Shown: positions 33,733-43,397 of the stretch, one piece after another
Position numbering within the stretch: the stretch's first letter is position 1
Layout of the letters: every line of letters begins with the position of its first letter
From: Deinococcus rubellus
GTDB taxonomy: Bacteria > Deinococcota > Deinococci > Deinococcales > Deinococcaceae
Direction of reading: 5' to 3'
Length of the DNA: 64,000 nucleotides
Assembly: GCF_025244745.1 (NCBI RefSeq)
Contig: NZ_CP104213.1
Location: forward strand, 1 to 64,000
The notes under the pieces: generated by a model
Seen by the model: only the letters and a program-made list of their open reading frames with translations
Database searches by the model: none
Told to the model about the DNA's origin: nothing
Made by a program: the position numbers and the translations under genes

Positions 33733-34422
33733 ATGACTGTAACCGCCGCCGCCCAAGCCTCTTTTTCATCCGGATTCCGGGCCATTGTGCCGCTGTGGCT
33801 GGGCGTCGCGCCCTTTGCCGTCGCCTACGCCGTTACGGCCAGGGCGGGCGGCCTGGGCCTGTGGGAAGCGCAGTGGATGAGCCTGACCGTGTTTGCGGGC
33901 GCTTCGCAGTTCGCCGCCGCTGGCCTGTTCGGACAGGGAGCCGCGCCGATCAGCATCATCGCCACCACCGCCGTGCTGAACGTGCGCCACCTGCTCTACG
34001 GCCTCAGCCTGGCCCAGAAAGTGCCGCTGACCCGCACCCATCGCCTGCTCGCCGCCCAATTCCTGACTGACGAGGCATACGGCATCAGCATCAGCGCGCC
34101 GGGGCTGAACCTGGCTTACCTGCTCGGCGCGGAGCTGAGCCTCTATATCGTCTGGAACGTGTTTACCCTGCTGGGCAGCTTGATCGGCTCGCTGGTCCCC
34201 GATCCCGCGTCTCTGGGCGTCGGCATCGTGTTTCCGCTGGCCTTTCTGGGCCTGCTGATTCCGCAACTCAGCGGGCGACTTCCACTGGCGGTGGCAGCCT
34301 TCTCCGGCTTGCTGGCCTGGGGCCTGTCGCGCGTGCTGCCGGGCGGCGTGGTGGTGCTGGCCACCGGCGTACTGGGCGCGCTGGCCGGGGCCTGGCTGAG
34401 TACGCGCTGGAGCAAGGCGTGA
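33733..34422 (+). CDS. azlC: AzlC-family branched-chain amino-acid exporter, large subunit
   Basis: A 229-residue integral membrane protein with about seven to eight helices. The AzlC signature region reads VFAGASQFAAAGLFGQGA and ATTAVLNVRHLLYGLSLA. With AzlD it forms a two-component exporter for branched-chain amino acids or their analogues (BrnFE/YgaZH type), giving relief from toxic excess. Its stop overlaps the azlD GTG start by four nucleotides. A TAGCCT element seven nucleotides before the ATG suggests leaderless transcription. Confidence 0.92.
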   Translation: MTVTAAAQASFSSGFRAIVPLWLGVAPFAVAYAVTARAGGLGLWEAQWMSLTVFAGASQFAAAGLFGQGAAPISIIATTAVLNVRHLLYGLSLAQKVPLTRTHRLLAAQFLTDEAYGISISAPGLNLAYLLGAELSLYIVWNVFTLLGSLIGSLVPDPASLGVGIVFPLAFLGLLIPQLSGRLPLAVAAFSGLLAWGLSRVLPGGVVVLATGVLGALAGAWLSTRWSKA

Positions 34423-34712
34423 CCACCTTCCTCACCATGCTGGGCATGTGGGCGGTGACCTATGCCGCCAGGCTGGCGGGCCTGAGCCTCGGCGGGGTGC
34501 GCCTCTCACCGTTCTGGCTGGCTTTTTTGCGCTTCGTCCCCATCAGCGTCTTCGCCGCCCTGATCGTGCCAGACATCGCGGCAAGTCCCGACTGGTCCAG
34601 AAAACTGCTGGCCTGCGCGGTGGCCGCCCTCCTCTTCTGGAAAACCAGAACGCTGGCCTGGGGAATCGTGGGAGGATTTGCAATGTACTGGTTGCTGCGG
34701 CAGGTCATGTGA
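34419..34712 (+). CDS. azlD: AzlD-family branched-chain amino-acid exporter, small subunit
   Basis: A 97-residue membrane protein with three to four helices, typical of AzlD/BrnE/YgaH. It begins at GTG 34419 inside the azlC stop (GTGA), so translation is coupled and a 1:1 complex is likely. Family features are the MWAVTYAARL start and the LRFVPISVFAALIVPDI segment. It ends four nucleotides from the end of the convergent DinB-like gene. Confidence 0.9.
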   Translation: MTTFLTMLGMWAVTYAARLAGLSLGGVRLSPFWLAFLRFVPISVFAALIVPDIAASPDWSRKLLACAVAALLFWKTRTLAWGIVGGFAMYWLLRQVM

Positions 34713-34716
34713 AGAT

Positions 34717-35184
34717 TCAGCCCAGCTTGACGAAGAAAGGCGGCTGAACATCCAGCATCCGGGCCATCAGCCAGGCCTGCCCCTTGTGGTGGGCCTCATG
34801 GTTGACGATGAAATCCATCAATGCGCCGACGGGCATCTCACGCCCACCAAAGGCCACAACGTGCCGGTCAAAGTCCCCGTCACCCATCTCGGCCAGCATC
34901 TGCACTGTCTGCTGGCTGCTGTCGGCCAGCCGCTGACGAGCCTCCTGCATGTTGGCGCTTCCCGCTGCGGCAGGCGCGGGCTTCTCACTGCGCAGCATGG
35001 CGGGCAACCGGGCTGAGGTCGCCGACAGATGATCAGCCAGCCCAACAAAACTCATCCCGCCCTCCCAGGCTTTGAAATCGCCCCGGTCATCCGGGAGGGC
35101 CGCGTAGAGGTCTTGCAGAGCGGCGCGGTGCATCTGGAAGGCGGCCGTATAGTTCTGGCTGCGGGCGGACTGGTTGCTGGTCAT
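34717..35184 (-). CDS. DinB-family protein
   Basis: A 155-residue four-helix-bundle DinB/YfiT-like protein. The metal-site histidine cluster is visible in GLADHLSATSARL (near residue 50) and MDFIVNHEAHHKGQAWLMARML (near 130). The substrate and thiol partner are unknown. ATG 35184 is chosen because TATCAT lies six nucleotides upstream, indicating a leaderless start; the frame extends 17 codons further without support. It is convergent with azlCD. Confidence 0.85.
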   Translation of the reverse strand: MTSNQSARSQNYTAAFQMHRAALQDLYAALPDDRGDFKAWEGGMSFVGLADHLSATSARLPAMLRSEKPAPAAAGSANMQEARQRLADSSQQTVQMLAEMGDGDFDRHVVAFGGREMPVGALMDFIVNHEAHHKGQAWLMARMLDVQPPFFVKLG

Positions 35185-35190
35185 GCCCAC

Positions 35191-35196
35191 ATGATA
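35191..35196 (-). promoter_or_regulatory. -10 element (TATCAT) for the leaderless DinB gene
   Basis: TATCAT on the minus strand ends six nucleotides before ATG 35184. Confidence 0.5.
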
Positions 35197-35245
35197 AAGG
35201 CAAAGCGGCCTGCTCACCGGCAGGCCGCCCAGCAAAGTGCCCAGT

Positions 35246-35632
35246 TTAGAGGGGCCGCTGCCGCAGCGCGTCCCGAATCTCAGCCAGCAGTTTTTCCTCG
35301 TTGCTGGGTTCTGCCACGGGGGGCTTTTCCTGGCGCTTGAAGCGGTCCATCAGGTGATTGAACGGCACGATCACGAAGAAATAAATCACCGCAGCAGCCA
35401 GGATGAAACTCAGTGCAGCCGTAATAAATGCACCGTACTTGAAAACACTCCCATTGATGCTAAAGGTCAGGGCCGAAAAGTCCGGTACACCGCCAAAGAT
35501 GCCGATGATCGGCAAGATCAGGCCGCTGGTAAACGCGTCCACAACCTTACCGAAAGCCGCGCCGATCAGCACACCGACAGCCAGATCGACCAAATTGCCA
35601 CGCAGCAGGAACTTCTGAAATCCATTGACCAT
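35246..35632 (-). CDS. mscL: Large-conductance mechanosensitive channel
   Basis: A 128-residue MscL, of normal length. The N-terminal amphipathic helix and pore helix are FQKFLLRGNLVDLAVGVLIGAAFGKVVDAF, containing the conserved RGN-x-VDLAVGVxIGxAFG pore-lining pattern. A periplasmic loop, a second helix (AALSFILAAAVIYFFVIVPFN) and a charged C-terminal helix (NEEKLLAEIRDALRQ) follow. It opens under membrane tension to release solutes during hypo-osmotic shock. It is a single-gene unit. Confidence 0.97.
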   Translation of the reverse strand: MVNGFQKFLLRGNLVDLAVGVLIGAAFGKVVDAFTSGLILPIIGIFGGVPDFSALTFSINGSVFKYGAFITAALSFILAAAVIYFFVIVPFNHLMDRFKRQEKPPVAEPSNEEKLLAEIRDALRQRPL

Positions 35633-35726
35633 GGTGCGATTCTTACACTCCTGACAAGTCTACTCAATCCAGGCCAGATACAGTTGTCTAGACCTGATAT
35701 GGGTTTTTCGACTTTCTGACATTGAC

Positions 35727-37199
<1,473 letters not shown>

Positions 37200-37361
37200 G
37201 TGAAACTCCTTATGGCGGGCCACCACTGCCGCCACGCTCGACTTCGGAGGGCGGGCTGACCCCAAACGCGCCAGTTTAACAAAAAAGGGCGCACGGATTG
37301 GGAAGGCCGGGCACGGTTGCCGGGGGCAGGGCGATTGGCCCAGACCGCCAGCCGGGCCAGA

Positions 37362-38447
37362 TCAAAGACCGACCCCCGTCAGCACGCCCTGCACCAGCCC
37401 GCCAGCGCCCACCAGCCAGACCATCAGCAGCGCGCCCAGCAGGAGCGGCTTGGCTCCAGCCTGCCGAATTGCCCCGAAGTGGGTGGTCAGGCCCAGGGCC
37501 GCCATCGCCATGCTCAGCAGCAATGTATCCAGCGTGATGAGGTTTTGCAGCAGGCGCGGCGGCAAAAGGTGAAGCGAGTTGAAGAGCGCCACGCCGATGA
37601 AGGCGAAGGCGAACCAGGGAATGGTCACTTTGACGTTCTCTGTACTGGTCTTATTGGAGCGGCGCTGCTCCGAGCGGCCCCAGAAATAGGAGAGTAGCAG
37701 CAGGAAGGGCGCGAGCAGGATGACCCGCAGCAGCTTGACCGTGACCGCCGCGTCGGCCACCGCCGGGCTGATTGAGCGGCCTGCGGCAACCACCTGCGCG
37801 ACCTCGTGGACCGTCGAGCCGATATAAACCCCGAAGTGAAGCCCCGAGAACGGCCACCAGTGCCAGGCATTCATCTGGGGATAGAGGAAAATGCCGATGG
37901 TGCCGAAAATGACCACCGTGGCGACGGCCACCGCGACTTTCTCGGCCTGAGCCTTGACAATCGGTTCGGTGGCCATGACTGCCGCCGCGCCGCAAATGCT
38001 GCTGCCCGCGCCGATCAAAATTGCCGTCTGACGGTCCAGTTTGAGCCAGCGCGTGCCCAGCCAGAACGCCAGAAAAAAGGTGCTGCTGAGCATCAGCAGA
38101 TCGGCCAGCAGCCCGTCGAGGCCCACGCCCAGCATCTGCTGGATGGTCAGGCGCAGGCCGTAGAGGATGATGCCCAGCCGCAGCAGCGTACCTTTACTGA
38201 ACACCACGCCCGGCTGCGCTCTGGCTGCCACTCGGGGGTAAACGGTATTGCCCACCAGCATGCCCAGCACAATCGCCAGGGTCAGGCTGCTGAGACCCAG
38301 CCCGCTCAACCAGCCCTCGGCGTCCAGCCAGAACCCGGCACCCGCCACCGTGCCGGACAGCAGCAGCCCGGGCAGCAGTTCGGCGAGCTTGTTTCGGGGC
38401 AACGGTTCGGCTTCGGCGGGCGAACGTGAGGCGGGAGCGGAGGACAT
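37362..38447 (-). CDS. YeiH-type putative anion exporter
   Basis: A 361-residue inner-membrane protein of the PF03601 family (YeiH, putative sulfate/sulfite or organosulfur exporter) with about 10 helices. Family segments are LGIILYGLRLTIQQMLGVG, the GAGSSICGAAAVMATEP half-helix motif and STVHEVAQVVAAG. Members are often divergently paired with a LysR regulator, exactly as here with the gene at 38530. The ATG has TAGCAT six nucleotides upstream (leaderless) and an inverted repeat just behind it. The substrate is not determined. Confidence 0.9.
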   Translation of the reverse strand: MSSAPASRSPAEAEPLPRNKLAELLPGLLLSGTVAGAGFWLDAEGWLSGLGLSSLTLAIVLGMLVGNTVYPRVAARAQPGVVFSKGTLLRLGIILYGLRLTIQQMLGVGLDGLLADLLMLSSTFFLAFWLGTRWLKLDRQTAILIGAGSSICGAAAVMATEPIVKAQAEKVAVAVATVVIFGTIGIFLYPQMNAWHWWPFSGLHFGVYIGSTVHEVAQVVAAGRSISPAVADAAVTVKLLRVILLAPFLLLLSYFWGRSEQRRSNKTSTENVKVTIPWFAFAFIGVALFNSLHLLPPRLLQNLITLDTLLLSMAMAALGLTTHFGAIRQAGAKPLLLGALLMVWLVGAGGLVQGVLTGVGL

Positions 38448-38453
38448 GCCCCC

Positions 38454-38459
38454 ATGCTA
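38454..38459 (-). promoter_or_regulatory. -10 element (TAGCAT) of the YeiH-type gene
   Basis: TAGCAT read on the minus strand ends six nucleotides before ATG 38447. Confidence 0.5.
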
Positions 38460-38461
38460 GG

Positions 38462-38483
38462 TTGGCGGATCTTATAACGCCAA
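38462..38483. promoter_or_regulatory. Candidate LysR operator TTGGCG-N10-CGCCAA
   Basis: A perfect 6-bp inverted repeat with a 10-nt AT-rich spacer lies directly upstream of the YeiH -10 element, in the divergent gap shared with the LysR gene. Spacing and position fit a LysR-type binding site that controls the exporter and perhaps the regulator itself. Confidence 0.55.
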
Positions 38484-38517
38484 TTCATCTTTTGACCTCT
38501 GATATCCATAATTTGAA

Positions 38518-38523
38518 TACACT
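38518..38523 (+). promoter_or_regulatory. -10 element (TACACT) of the LysR gene
   Basis: TACACT ends six nucleotides before ATG 38530. A TTGACC at 38492 is 20 nt upstream, longer than the usual spacer. Confidence 0.45.
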
Positions 38524-38529
38524 GGATTC

Positions 38530-39447
38530 ATGGCAATTCAGGCCGATGGATTGATCTGCTTCGCGGCGGTGGCGCGGCTCGGCAGCGTGACGCAGGCCGC
38601 CGGGCAGCTCAACCGCAGTCAACCCGCCCTCTCGGCCCAGTTGCGCGGTCTGCGCGAAGCGGTGGGCGAGCCGCTCTATGTCAGACGCCGAAGCGGGGTT
38701 GAACTCACCGCAGCGGGCCGGGCGCTGCTGCCGCACGCGCTGACGGCCGAGCGCGGCCTGCGCCAGGCACGGGAGTGGGCAGAAAAGGTGCGCTCGGGAC
38801 ACTGGGGCCAGCTTTCCCTGCTGGCCAGCCTAACCGCTGCCGAGTACGTTCTGCCCCAGTACCTCGCTCAGTTTTGCCGGGAGTTTCCGCAGGTGCTGGT
38901 AAAAGTGGAGGCCAGCAATTCGCAGCAGGTCGAAGACCTCCTGCTCTCCGGGCGCGGCGAGGTGGGCGTCGTCGAGGGTGAACTGGCCCATCTCGACCAT
39001 GCCCTGCATGCCCGTCCCCTCTTTGAGGACAGGCTGGTGCTGGTCATCTCGCCGCAGCATCCCTGGGCGGCGGCAACTCCCCGGCTCACCGACCTGCCCA
39101 ACTGTCCGCTGATTCAGCGCGAGGAGGGATCAGGGACGCGGGCCGTCACCGAGCACGCCTTTCAGTTGCTGGGCCTGGAAAAGCGCAGTCTGCTGGAAGC
39201 CAGCGGTACGCAGACCATCAAGGAACTGGTCATGCAGGGGCTGGGCGCAGCGTTTCTCTCGCGGCTGGCCGTGCAGCGCGAGGTGGCGGCGGGCAAGCTG
39301 CTGATGCTGGACTTTCCCGAACTGGCGCTGAACCGTCCGCTGACCCTGGTGACCCTGCGCGATCAGCCGCTCAGCCTGCCCGCTCAGCAGTTCATCAATT
39401 TGCTGACCACAACGCGGGTCACCGGAGAGCAGAACAGTGAAGGCTAA
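38530..39447 (+). CDS. LysR-family transcriptional regulator
   Basis: A 305-residue LTTR. The N-terminal winged HTH is at about residues 5-62 (FAAVARLGSVTQAAGQLNRSQPALSAQLRGLREAVGEPLY), followed by a linker helix and a two-lobed effector domain (LSLLASLTAAEYVLPQYLAQF, GEVGVVEGEL, IKELVMQGLGAAFLSRLAV). It resembles CysB/YeiE-type regulators that pair with YeiH exporters. It is divergent from that exporter and probably activates it on sensing a sulfur or other anionic ligand. Its stop overlaps the convergent DinB gene by four nucleotides. Confidence 0.92.
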   Translation: MAIQADGLICFAAVARLGSVTQAAGQLNRSQPALSAQLRGLREAVGEPLYVRRRSGVELTAAGRALLPHALTAERGLRQAREWAEKVRSGHWGQLSLLASLTAAEYVLPQYLAQFCREFPQVLVKVEASNSQQVEDLLLSGRGEVGVVEGELAHLDHALHARPLFEDRLVLVISPQHPWAAATPRLTDLPNCPLIQREEGSGTRAVTEHAFQLLGLEKRSLLEASGTQTIKELVMQGLGAAFLSRLAVQREVAAGKLLMLDFPELALNRPLTLVTLRDQPLSLPAQQFINLLTTTRVTGEQNSEG

Positions 39448-39929
39448 CTTCGGTTCTGCTGCCGGTAAAAGCCGATCAGGTCGGTGTTGACCGCACTGTG
39501 ACCGAGCTGGCGCAGCAGGCCCACCAGCTGACCCCGGTGATAGCTGGCGTGATTGACGATGTGGCGAAGACTATCGTCCACCCGGCTCACCATCGGCTCG
39601 CCCCAGAGATTGGTGTAGTGCAGGAGCTGCCCTGGCGGCAATGGGGCCACAAAAGCGCGGCGCTCCTGCAAGTGGGCCAGCCAGCGCGGCAACAATTCAG
39701 GCAGTGGCAGCAGTTCACCGGGCGCTGGAAAGCTGGGCGGCCTCTCCCCTTTCAGCCGGGCCGTCCAGATCAGCTCGGAGCCGTAGAGATGCGCCAGGGT
39801 GCCGCCAATGCCGCCGTGACTGCTGCCCAGGTCGCGACCAAAGTCTTCGGTACTGAGCGGCGTCAGTGTCTGCACGGTGCGCTCGGTCGCCCAGGCATGG
39901 TAGTCGAGCAGGGTCAGGAGTTCGTCCAT
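39444..39929 (-). CDS. DinB-family protein
   Basis: A DinB/YfiT four-helix bundle, 161 residues from ATG 39929 (MDELLTLLDYHAWATERTV), the usual N-terminal pattern of the family. An in-frame GTG at 39980 would add 17 residues but is not preceded by convincing signals. Probable metal-site histidines are in GGTLAHLYGSELIW (near residue 47) and LRHIVNHASYHRGQLVGLLRQLG (near 125-133). The reaction is unknown. It is the third DinB-fold gene within 7 kb. Confidence 0.85.
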   Translation of the reverse strand: MDELLTLLDYHAWATERTVQTLTPLSTEDFGRDLGSSHGGIGGTLAHLYGSELIWTARLKGERPPSFPAPGELLPLPELLPRWLAHLQERRAFVAPLPPGQLLHYTNLWGEPMVSRVDDSLRHIVNHASYHRGQLVGLLRQLGHSAVNTDLIGFYRQQNRS

Positions 39930-40172
39930 GCTGCCAAGTTTGGGCTTTTCCCACGCCCCACGCACTGCTTCCCAATTCACCGTATCAACTCACAAACGCT
40001 CGCGCCCAGAATCAGTATTCTAATTTGCTTCGCGTTCTCTTCCGTCTCAAGGCGAAAGCAACGAACGCCCGAAAACGCGCACACTCAACCACTGAGGGCA
40101 ACAAGCGCATCATATCGGCGCACATCCGGCACGACTCCGCTGGACGCGCGACACCGCAAAGGAGAGTCAGTT

Positions 40173-41501
40173 ATGCATAAAGTCGCCATTGTGGGCCGCC
40201 CCAACGTGGGCAAGTCCAGCCTGTTCAACCGCCTGGTGGGCCGCCGCGAGGCCGTCGTCGCCGACTTCCCTGGAGTTACCCGCGACGCCAAGGAAGGCCT
40301 GATGATGTACCAGAACCACCGCATCATTTTGATTGATACGGGCGGGTTGTGGAGTGGGGACGAGTGGGAGCAGGCCATCCGTGAGAAGGCCGAGTGGGCC
40401 ATGGAGGGCGCGCAGAGCGTCGTCTTCGTGACCGACCCGCGCGAAGGCCTGACCACCGCCGACTACGAGGTGGCCGACTGGCTGCGCAAGCTCGGCAAGC
40501 CGGTCATCGTGGCCGCCAACAAGATCGACTCGCCCAAGCACGAGACCTACCTGGCCGAACTGTGGGGCCTGGGCTTCGGCGACCCGGTGGCGCTGAGCGC
40601 CGAGCACGCACGCGGCCTGGACGATCTGCTTGACCGGGTCATGGAACACATGCCCGCAGACACCGAGGACGTGCCGGATATCGCACCGATTCGGATCAGC
40701 TTCATCGGACGGCCCAACGTGGGCAAATCGAGCCTGCTCAACGCCCTGACCGGCTCGGAGCGGGTCATCGTGGCCGACCAGCCCGGTACCACCCGCGACT
40801 CGGTGGACGTGGAGTGGGACTACGCCGGGCAGCGCTTCGTGCTGGTCGATACGGCGGGCATCCGCAAGCGGCCCGATACCAGCATCGAGGAGTACGCCAT
40901 CGAGCGCTCCAAGACCGCCATCGAGCGCAGCGACGTGATCTGGCTGGTGGTCAACGCCGACGCCATCGGTGACCACGAACTCAAGCTCGCCAACCTGGCG
41001 TATGACAGCGGCAAGCCGGTCATCGTGGTGGTCAACAAGTGGGACCTGATTCCCGACGAGGACCTTAAATCCACCGAGCGCGAACTCAACGAGAAGCTGC
41101 ATCACATCTCCTACGCGCCGCGCGTCTACACCTCGGCCATTAACGAGTACGGCATTCACGACATGCTGGCCGAGGCCATGAAGCTCTACGAGAAGTGGCA
41201 GAGCCGCGTACCGACCAGCGAACTCAACCGCTGGCTGGGCATCTGGACCATGAAGCAGCGCGTGCCGAACTTCCACGGCAAGCCCCTGCGGATGTACTTC
41301 ATGACCCAGGTCGAAACCGCGCCGCCGACCTTCGCCATGTTCTGCAACCGCGCCGAGTTCGTGACGCGGGCCTACGAGGGCTACCTGATGAACCGCATCC
41401 GCGAGGATCTGGGCATGGCCGGGGTGCCGGTGCGCCTCAAGTGGAAAGAAAAGGGACCGTACAAGCGCGGTAAGAAAGGCGAGGACGAGAACGAGGAATA
41501 A
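40173..41501 (+). CDS. der: Ribosome-associated GTPase Der (EngA)
   Basis: A 442-residue protein with two tandem GTPase domains and a C-terminal KH-like domain. Domain 1: IVGRPNVGKSSLFN, DTGG, ANKID. Domain 2: FIGRPNVGKSSLLN (near residue 170), DTAGIRKR, VNKWDLI. The KH-like part covers about 345-425 and ends in a charged tail (KRGKKGEDENEE). Der is essential for 50S ribosomal subunit assembly. ATG 40173 is six to seven nucleotides after AAAGGAGAG. A strong terminator follows at 41522. Confidence 0.98.
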   Translation: MHKVAIVGRPNVGKSSLFNRLVGRREAVVADFPGVTRDAKEGLMMYQNHRIILIDTGGLWSGDEWEQAIREKAEWAMEGAQSVVFVTDPREGLTTADYEVADWLRKLGKPVIVAANKIDSPKHETYLAELWGLGFGDPVALSAEHARGLDDLLDRVMEHMPADTEDVPDIAPIRISFIGRPNVGKSSLLNALTGSERVIVADQPGTTRDSVDVEWDYAGQRFVLVDTAGIRKRPDTSIEEYAIERSKTAIERSDVIWLVVNADAIGDHELKLANLAYDSGKPVIVVVNKWDLIPDEDLKSTERELNEKLHHISYAPRVYTSAINEYGIHDMLAEAMKLYEKWQSRVPTSELNRWLGIWTMKQRVPNFHGKPLRMYFMTQVETAPPTFAMFCNRAEFVTRAYEGYLMNRIREDLGMAGVPVRLKWKEKGPYKRGKKGEDENEE

Positions 41502-41521
41502 CGTTTCAGCACTTCTCAAGG

Positions 41522-41562
41522 CAGGGCGGGCGTGGAGACCAGATTCACGCCCGCCCTGTTTC
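41522..41562 (+). terminator. Rho-independent terminator of der
   Basis: CAGGGCGGGCGTG and CACGCCCGCCCTG form a perfect 13-bp stem with an 11-nt loop, followed by TTTC. It lies 20 nt after the der stop. Confidence 0.85.
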
Positions 41563-41596
41563 ATACCGACTTCACCTGCCCGGCCCATCCTTCCGC

Positions 41597-42082
41597 ATGA
41601 CCTCGACCTCTGTCCGCAAGACGGCGCTGCTGGCCGCCACCTTCGTCCTCGCCGCCGGGCCGCTCAGCACCGGGCATGCCCTGCTGGACAAGACCCGCTT
41701 CGTCGCGCACCTGGGCGCGGCCTACTTCGCCTTTCACCACTGGGTCTGGTCGCCCTACCGCAGCGGGCAGTTCGCTTCCGGTGCGGCGGGACGCACTGCC
41801 AAGCTGGTCAAGGGCGGCGCGGCGCTGCTGTTTGCCGCCCACGAGGTCAACGTGGCCGAGAAGGTGGCGCGGAATAGTAAGGACCCGCTGCTGAAAAAGC
41901 TGGACGGCAGCCTGGTGAAATTGCAGGGATCGTTCGCCAACGTGGGCGGCGACCTCAAGAAAGGCAAATTCAGCGAGGCCGATCTGCAAAACCTCAACAC
42001 CAGTGCCGATCAGCTCAGCAGCGCCTCGGCAGCGAATGGACAGCCGATCAGGGAGATCGCCGCGCCGATTCCGGGGTTGTAA
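41597..42082 (+). CDS. Hypothetical protein with N-terminal hydrophobic segments
   Basis: A 161-residue protein starting SVRKTALLAATFVLAAGPLSTGHALL, either a signal peptide or a first helix. A middle region (FVAHLGAAYFAFHHWVWSPYR, AKLVKGGAALLFAAHEVNVAEKVA) looks membrane-associated, and a hydrophilic Ser/Asn-rich C-terminus (NTSADQLSSASAANGQP) follows. I do not recognise the family. No ribosome-binding site precedes the ATG. The last 35 nt overlap the end of the convergent deacetylase gene. Confidence 0.65.
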   Translation: MTSTSVRKTALLAATFVLAAGPLSTGHALLDKTRFVAHLGAAYFAFHHWVWSPYRSGQFASGAAGRTAKLVKGGAALLFAAHEVNVAEKVARNSKDPLLKKLDGSLVKLQGSFANVGGDLKKGKFSEADLQNLNTSADQLSSASAANGQPIREIAAPIPGL

Positions 42083-43397
42083 CTTCTGGAGCTGCCCTCT
42101 GGCCTCCTGCGTCAGGCCGGGGTGCGGGGCCGCCCTCGGCCTGATCCTTGCCTTTCCCGGCGTAACGGGCCAGAAAGTCGTCCAGGCCCATGATGCTCAG
42201 ACGGGCACTGGGAGCCTTTCTGGCGGTGCCGTAGGCGCGGCGCAGCAGCGTACCCCAGCGGGTCAGCCGCCGGGTCTCGGCGGGCGGCAGGTCATGGGAC
42301 TCGAAGCCGAACATGGACGCCAGCGAGGTCAGCGTGCCGAGCGTGTAAATGGCCTCGGCGTCACGCCAGTCGGGGCGGCGCACGATCTCGTCGGCCAGCC
42401 ACGGCAGATCCCAGGCGATGGCCCGGCGCATGCCGCGCTTGACGCCGAAATCCACCATGTGATCGCTCCGGACGTGCAGATCGAGCACCTTCGCGCCCTT
42501 TGCCACGACCTGCCCGCTCCTGAGGAGCATCGGCCCCGAGGACAGGCGGAGCACGCCCACCCGGAAAGCATTATCGGCCCGCCCCGACACTGGCCCGATC
42601 TGGCCCAGGCGGTCAAACACCTGATCGGTCAGTCGCGAGAGGCGGCGCGGCAGGTCGGCCCGGCCCAGCGGCGCGAGACCCGGCAAGGTGGCGAGCGTGT
42701 GAAAAGTGTAGCCGCGCCCGGCGAGTTCAGCCAGCAGGCCAGGCACGGCAAGCACGGTGTTGACCGCGCCGGGGCCAGCGTCGTGCATCACGATCACCGC
42801 GCCGGGATGGGCCAGTGCCAGCACCCGCCCGGTCACCGATTGGGGCGTGGACGCCGGATGCCAGTCACGGGCCTCGACGCTCCAGTGCACACCCTCCAGC
42901 CCGGCCCAGCGCTGGCCGATCAGCGTGGCGAGGCGGTACGCGCCGTGCGGCGGGCGGTGCAGACTCGGGCGCGTTCCGGTGACGCGGGCAAGTCGCGCCG
43001 CGCCAAGCAGAGGATCAAGCAGCGCCCCCCAGGGACTCCGCAGCCAGGGATGCACGTGCTTGACGGCGTGCAGTTCAATCTGGTGGCCTTCACGCTGCAT
43101 CCGGGCGATCAGTTCAGGGTGGGCCTCGGCTTGCCCCACCAGCACGAAGAAGGTGGCCTTTGCGCCCACCGCTGCCAGGGCGTCCAGCACGGCAGGCGTG
43201 GTCAGCGGATCGGGGCCGTCGTCGAAGGTGAGGGCCAGGTCGTAGTGGTGGCGGCGGCCCTCGCGCCGTAGACCCAGTCCCAGCGTCTGCACCAGCAGGT
43301 ACGGCACGCCAATGCTGGCGGTGAGGGTGAGTGCGCTCAGTCCCAGCCACCCTTTCCAGCCCAGCCGGGCAACCCGCTTCAACCCTGCCTGCTTCAA
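42048..43397 (-). CDS. Membrane-anchored polysaccharide deacetylase (NodB) with long C-terminal domain
   Basis: A protein of about 449 residues: a short N-terminal transmembrane helix (LGLSALTLTASIGVPYLLV), then a NodB homology domain and a C-terminal region of roughly 200 residues that I cannot assign. NodB motifs: LALTFDDGPD (catalytic and metal Asp), HAVKHVH (metal His pair), RPPHGAY, DWHP and IVMHDAG. These metal-dependent enzymes remove N- or O-acetyl groups from sugars in cell-wall or envelope glycans. TTG 43397 overlaps the stop of the glycosyltransferase gene (TTGA); a second TTG at 43382 is possible. It is the last gene of the fabZ-lptF-GT28 operon, so it may act on an exported glycolipid or glycan. 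Confidence 0.85.
   Translation of the reverse strand: MKQAGLKRVARLGWKGWLGLSALTLTASIGVPYLLVQTLGLGLRREGRRHHYDLALTFDDGPDPLTTPAVLDALAAVGAKATFFVLVGQAEAHPELIARMQREGHQIELHAVKHVHPWLRSPWGALLDPLLGAARLARVTGTRPSLHRPPHGAYRLATLIGQRWAGLEGVHWSVEARDWHPASTPQSVTGRVLALAHPGAVIVMHDAGPGAVNTVLAVPGLLAELAGRGYTFHTLATLPGLAPLGRADLPRRLSRLTDQVFDRLGQIGPVSGRADNAFRVGVLRLSSGPMLLRSGQVVAKGAKVLDLHVRSDHMVDFGVKRGMRRAIAWDLPWLADEIVRRPDWRDAEAIYTLGTLTSLASMFGFESHDLPPAETRRLTRWGTLLRRAYGTARKAPSARLSIMGLDDFLARYAGKGKDQAEGGPAPRPDAGGQRAAPEVTTPESARRSP

Noticed and set aside
35655..35725. Possible radiation/desiccation response motif near mscL (TGACATTGAC string)
   Set aside because: The known Deinococcus palindrome TTATGT-N5-ACATAA is not present; only a partial similarity exists.
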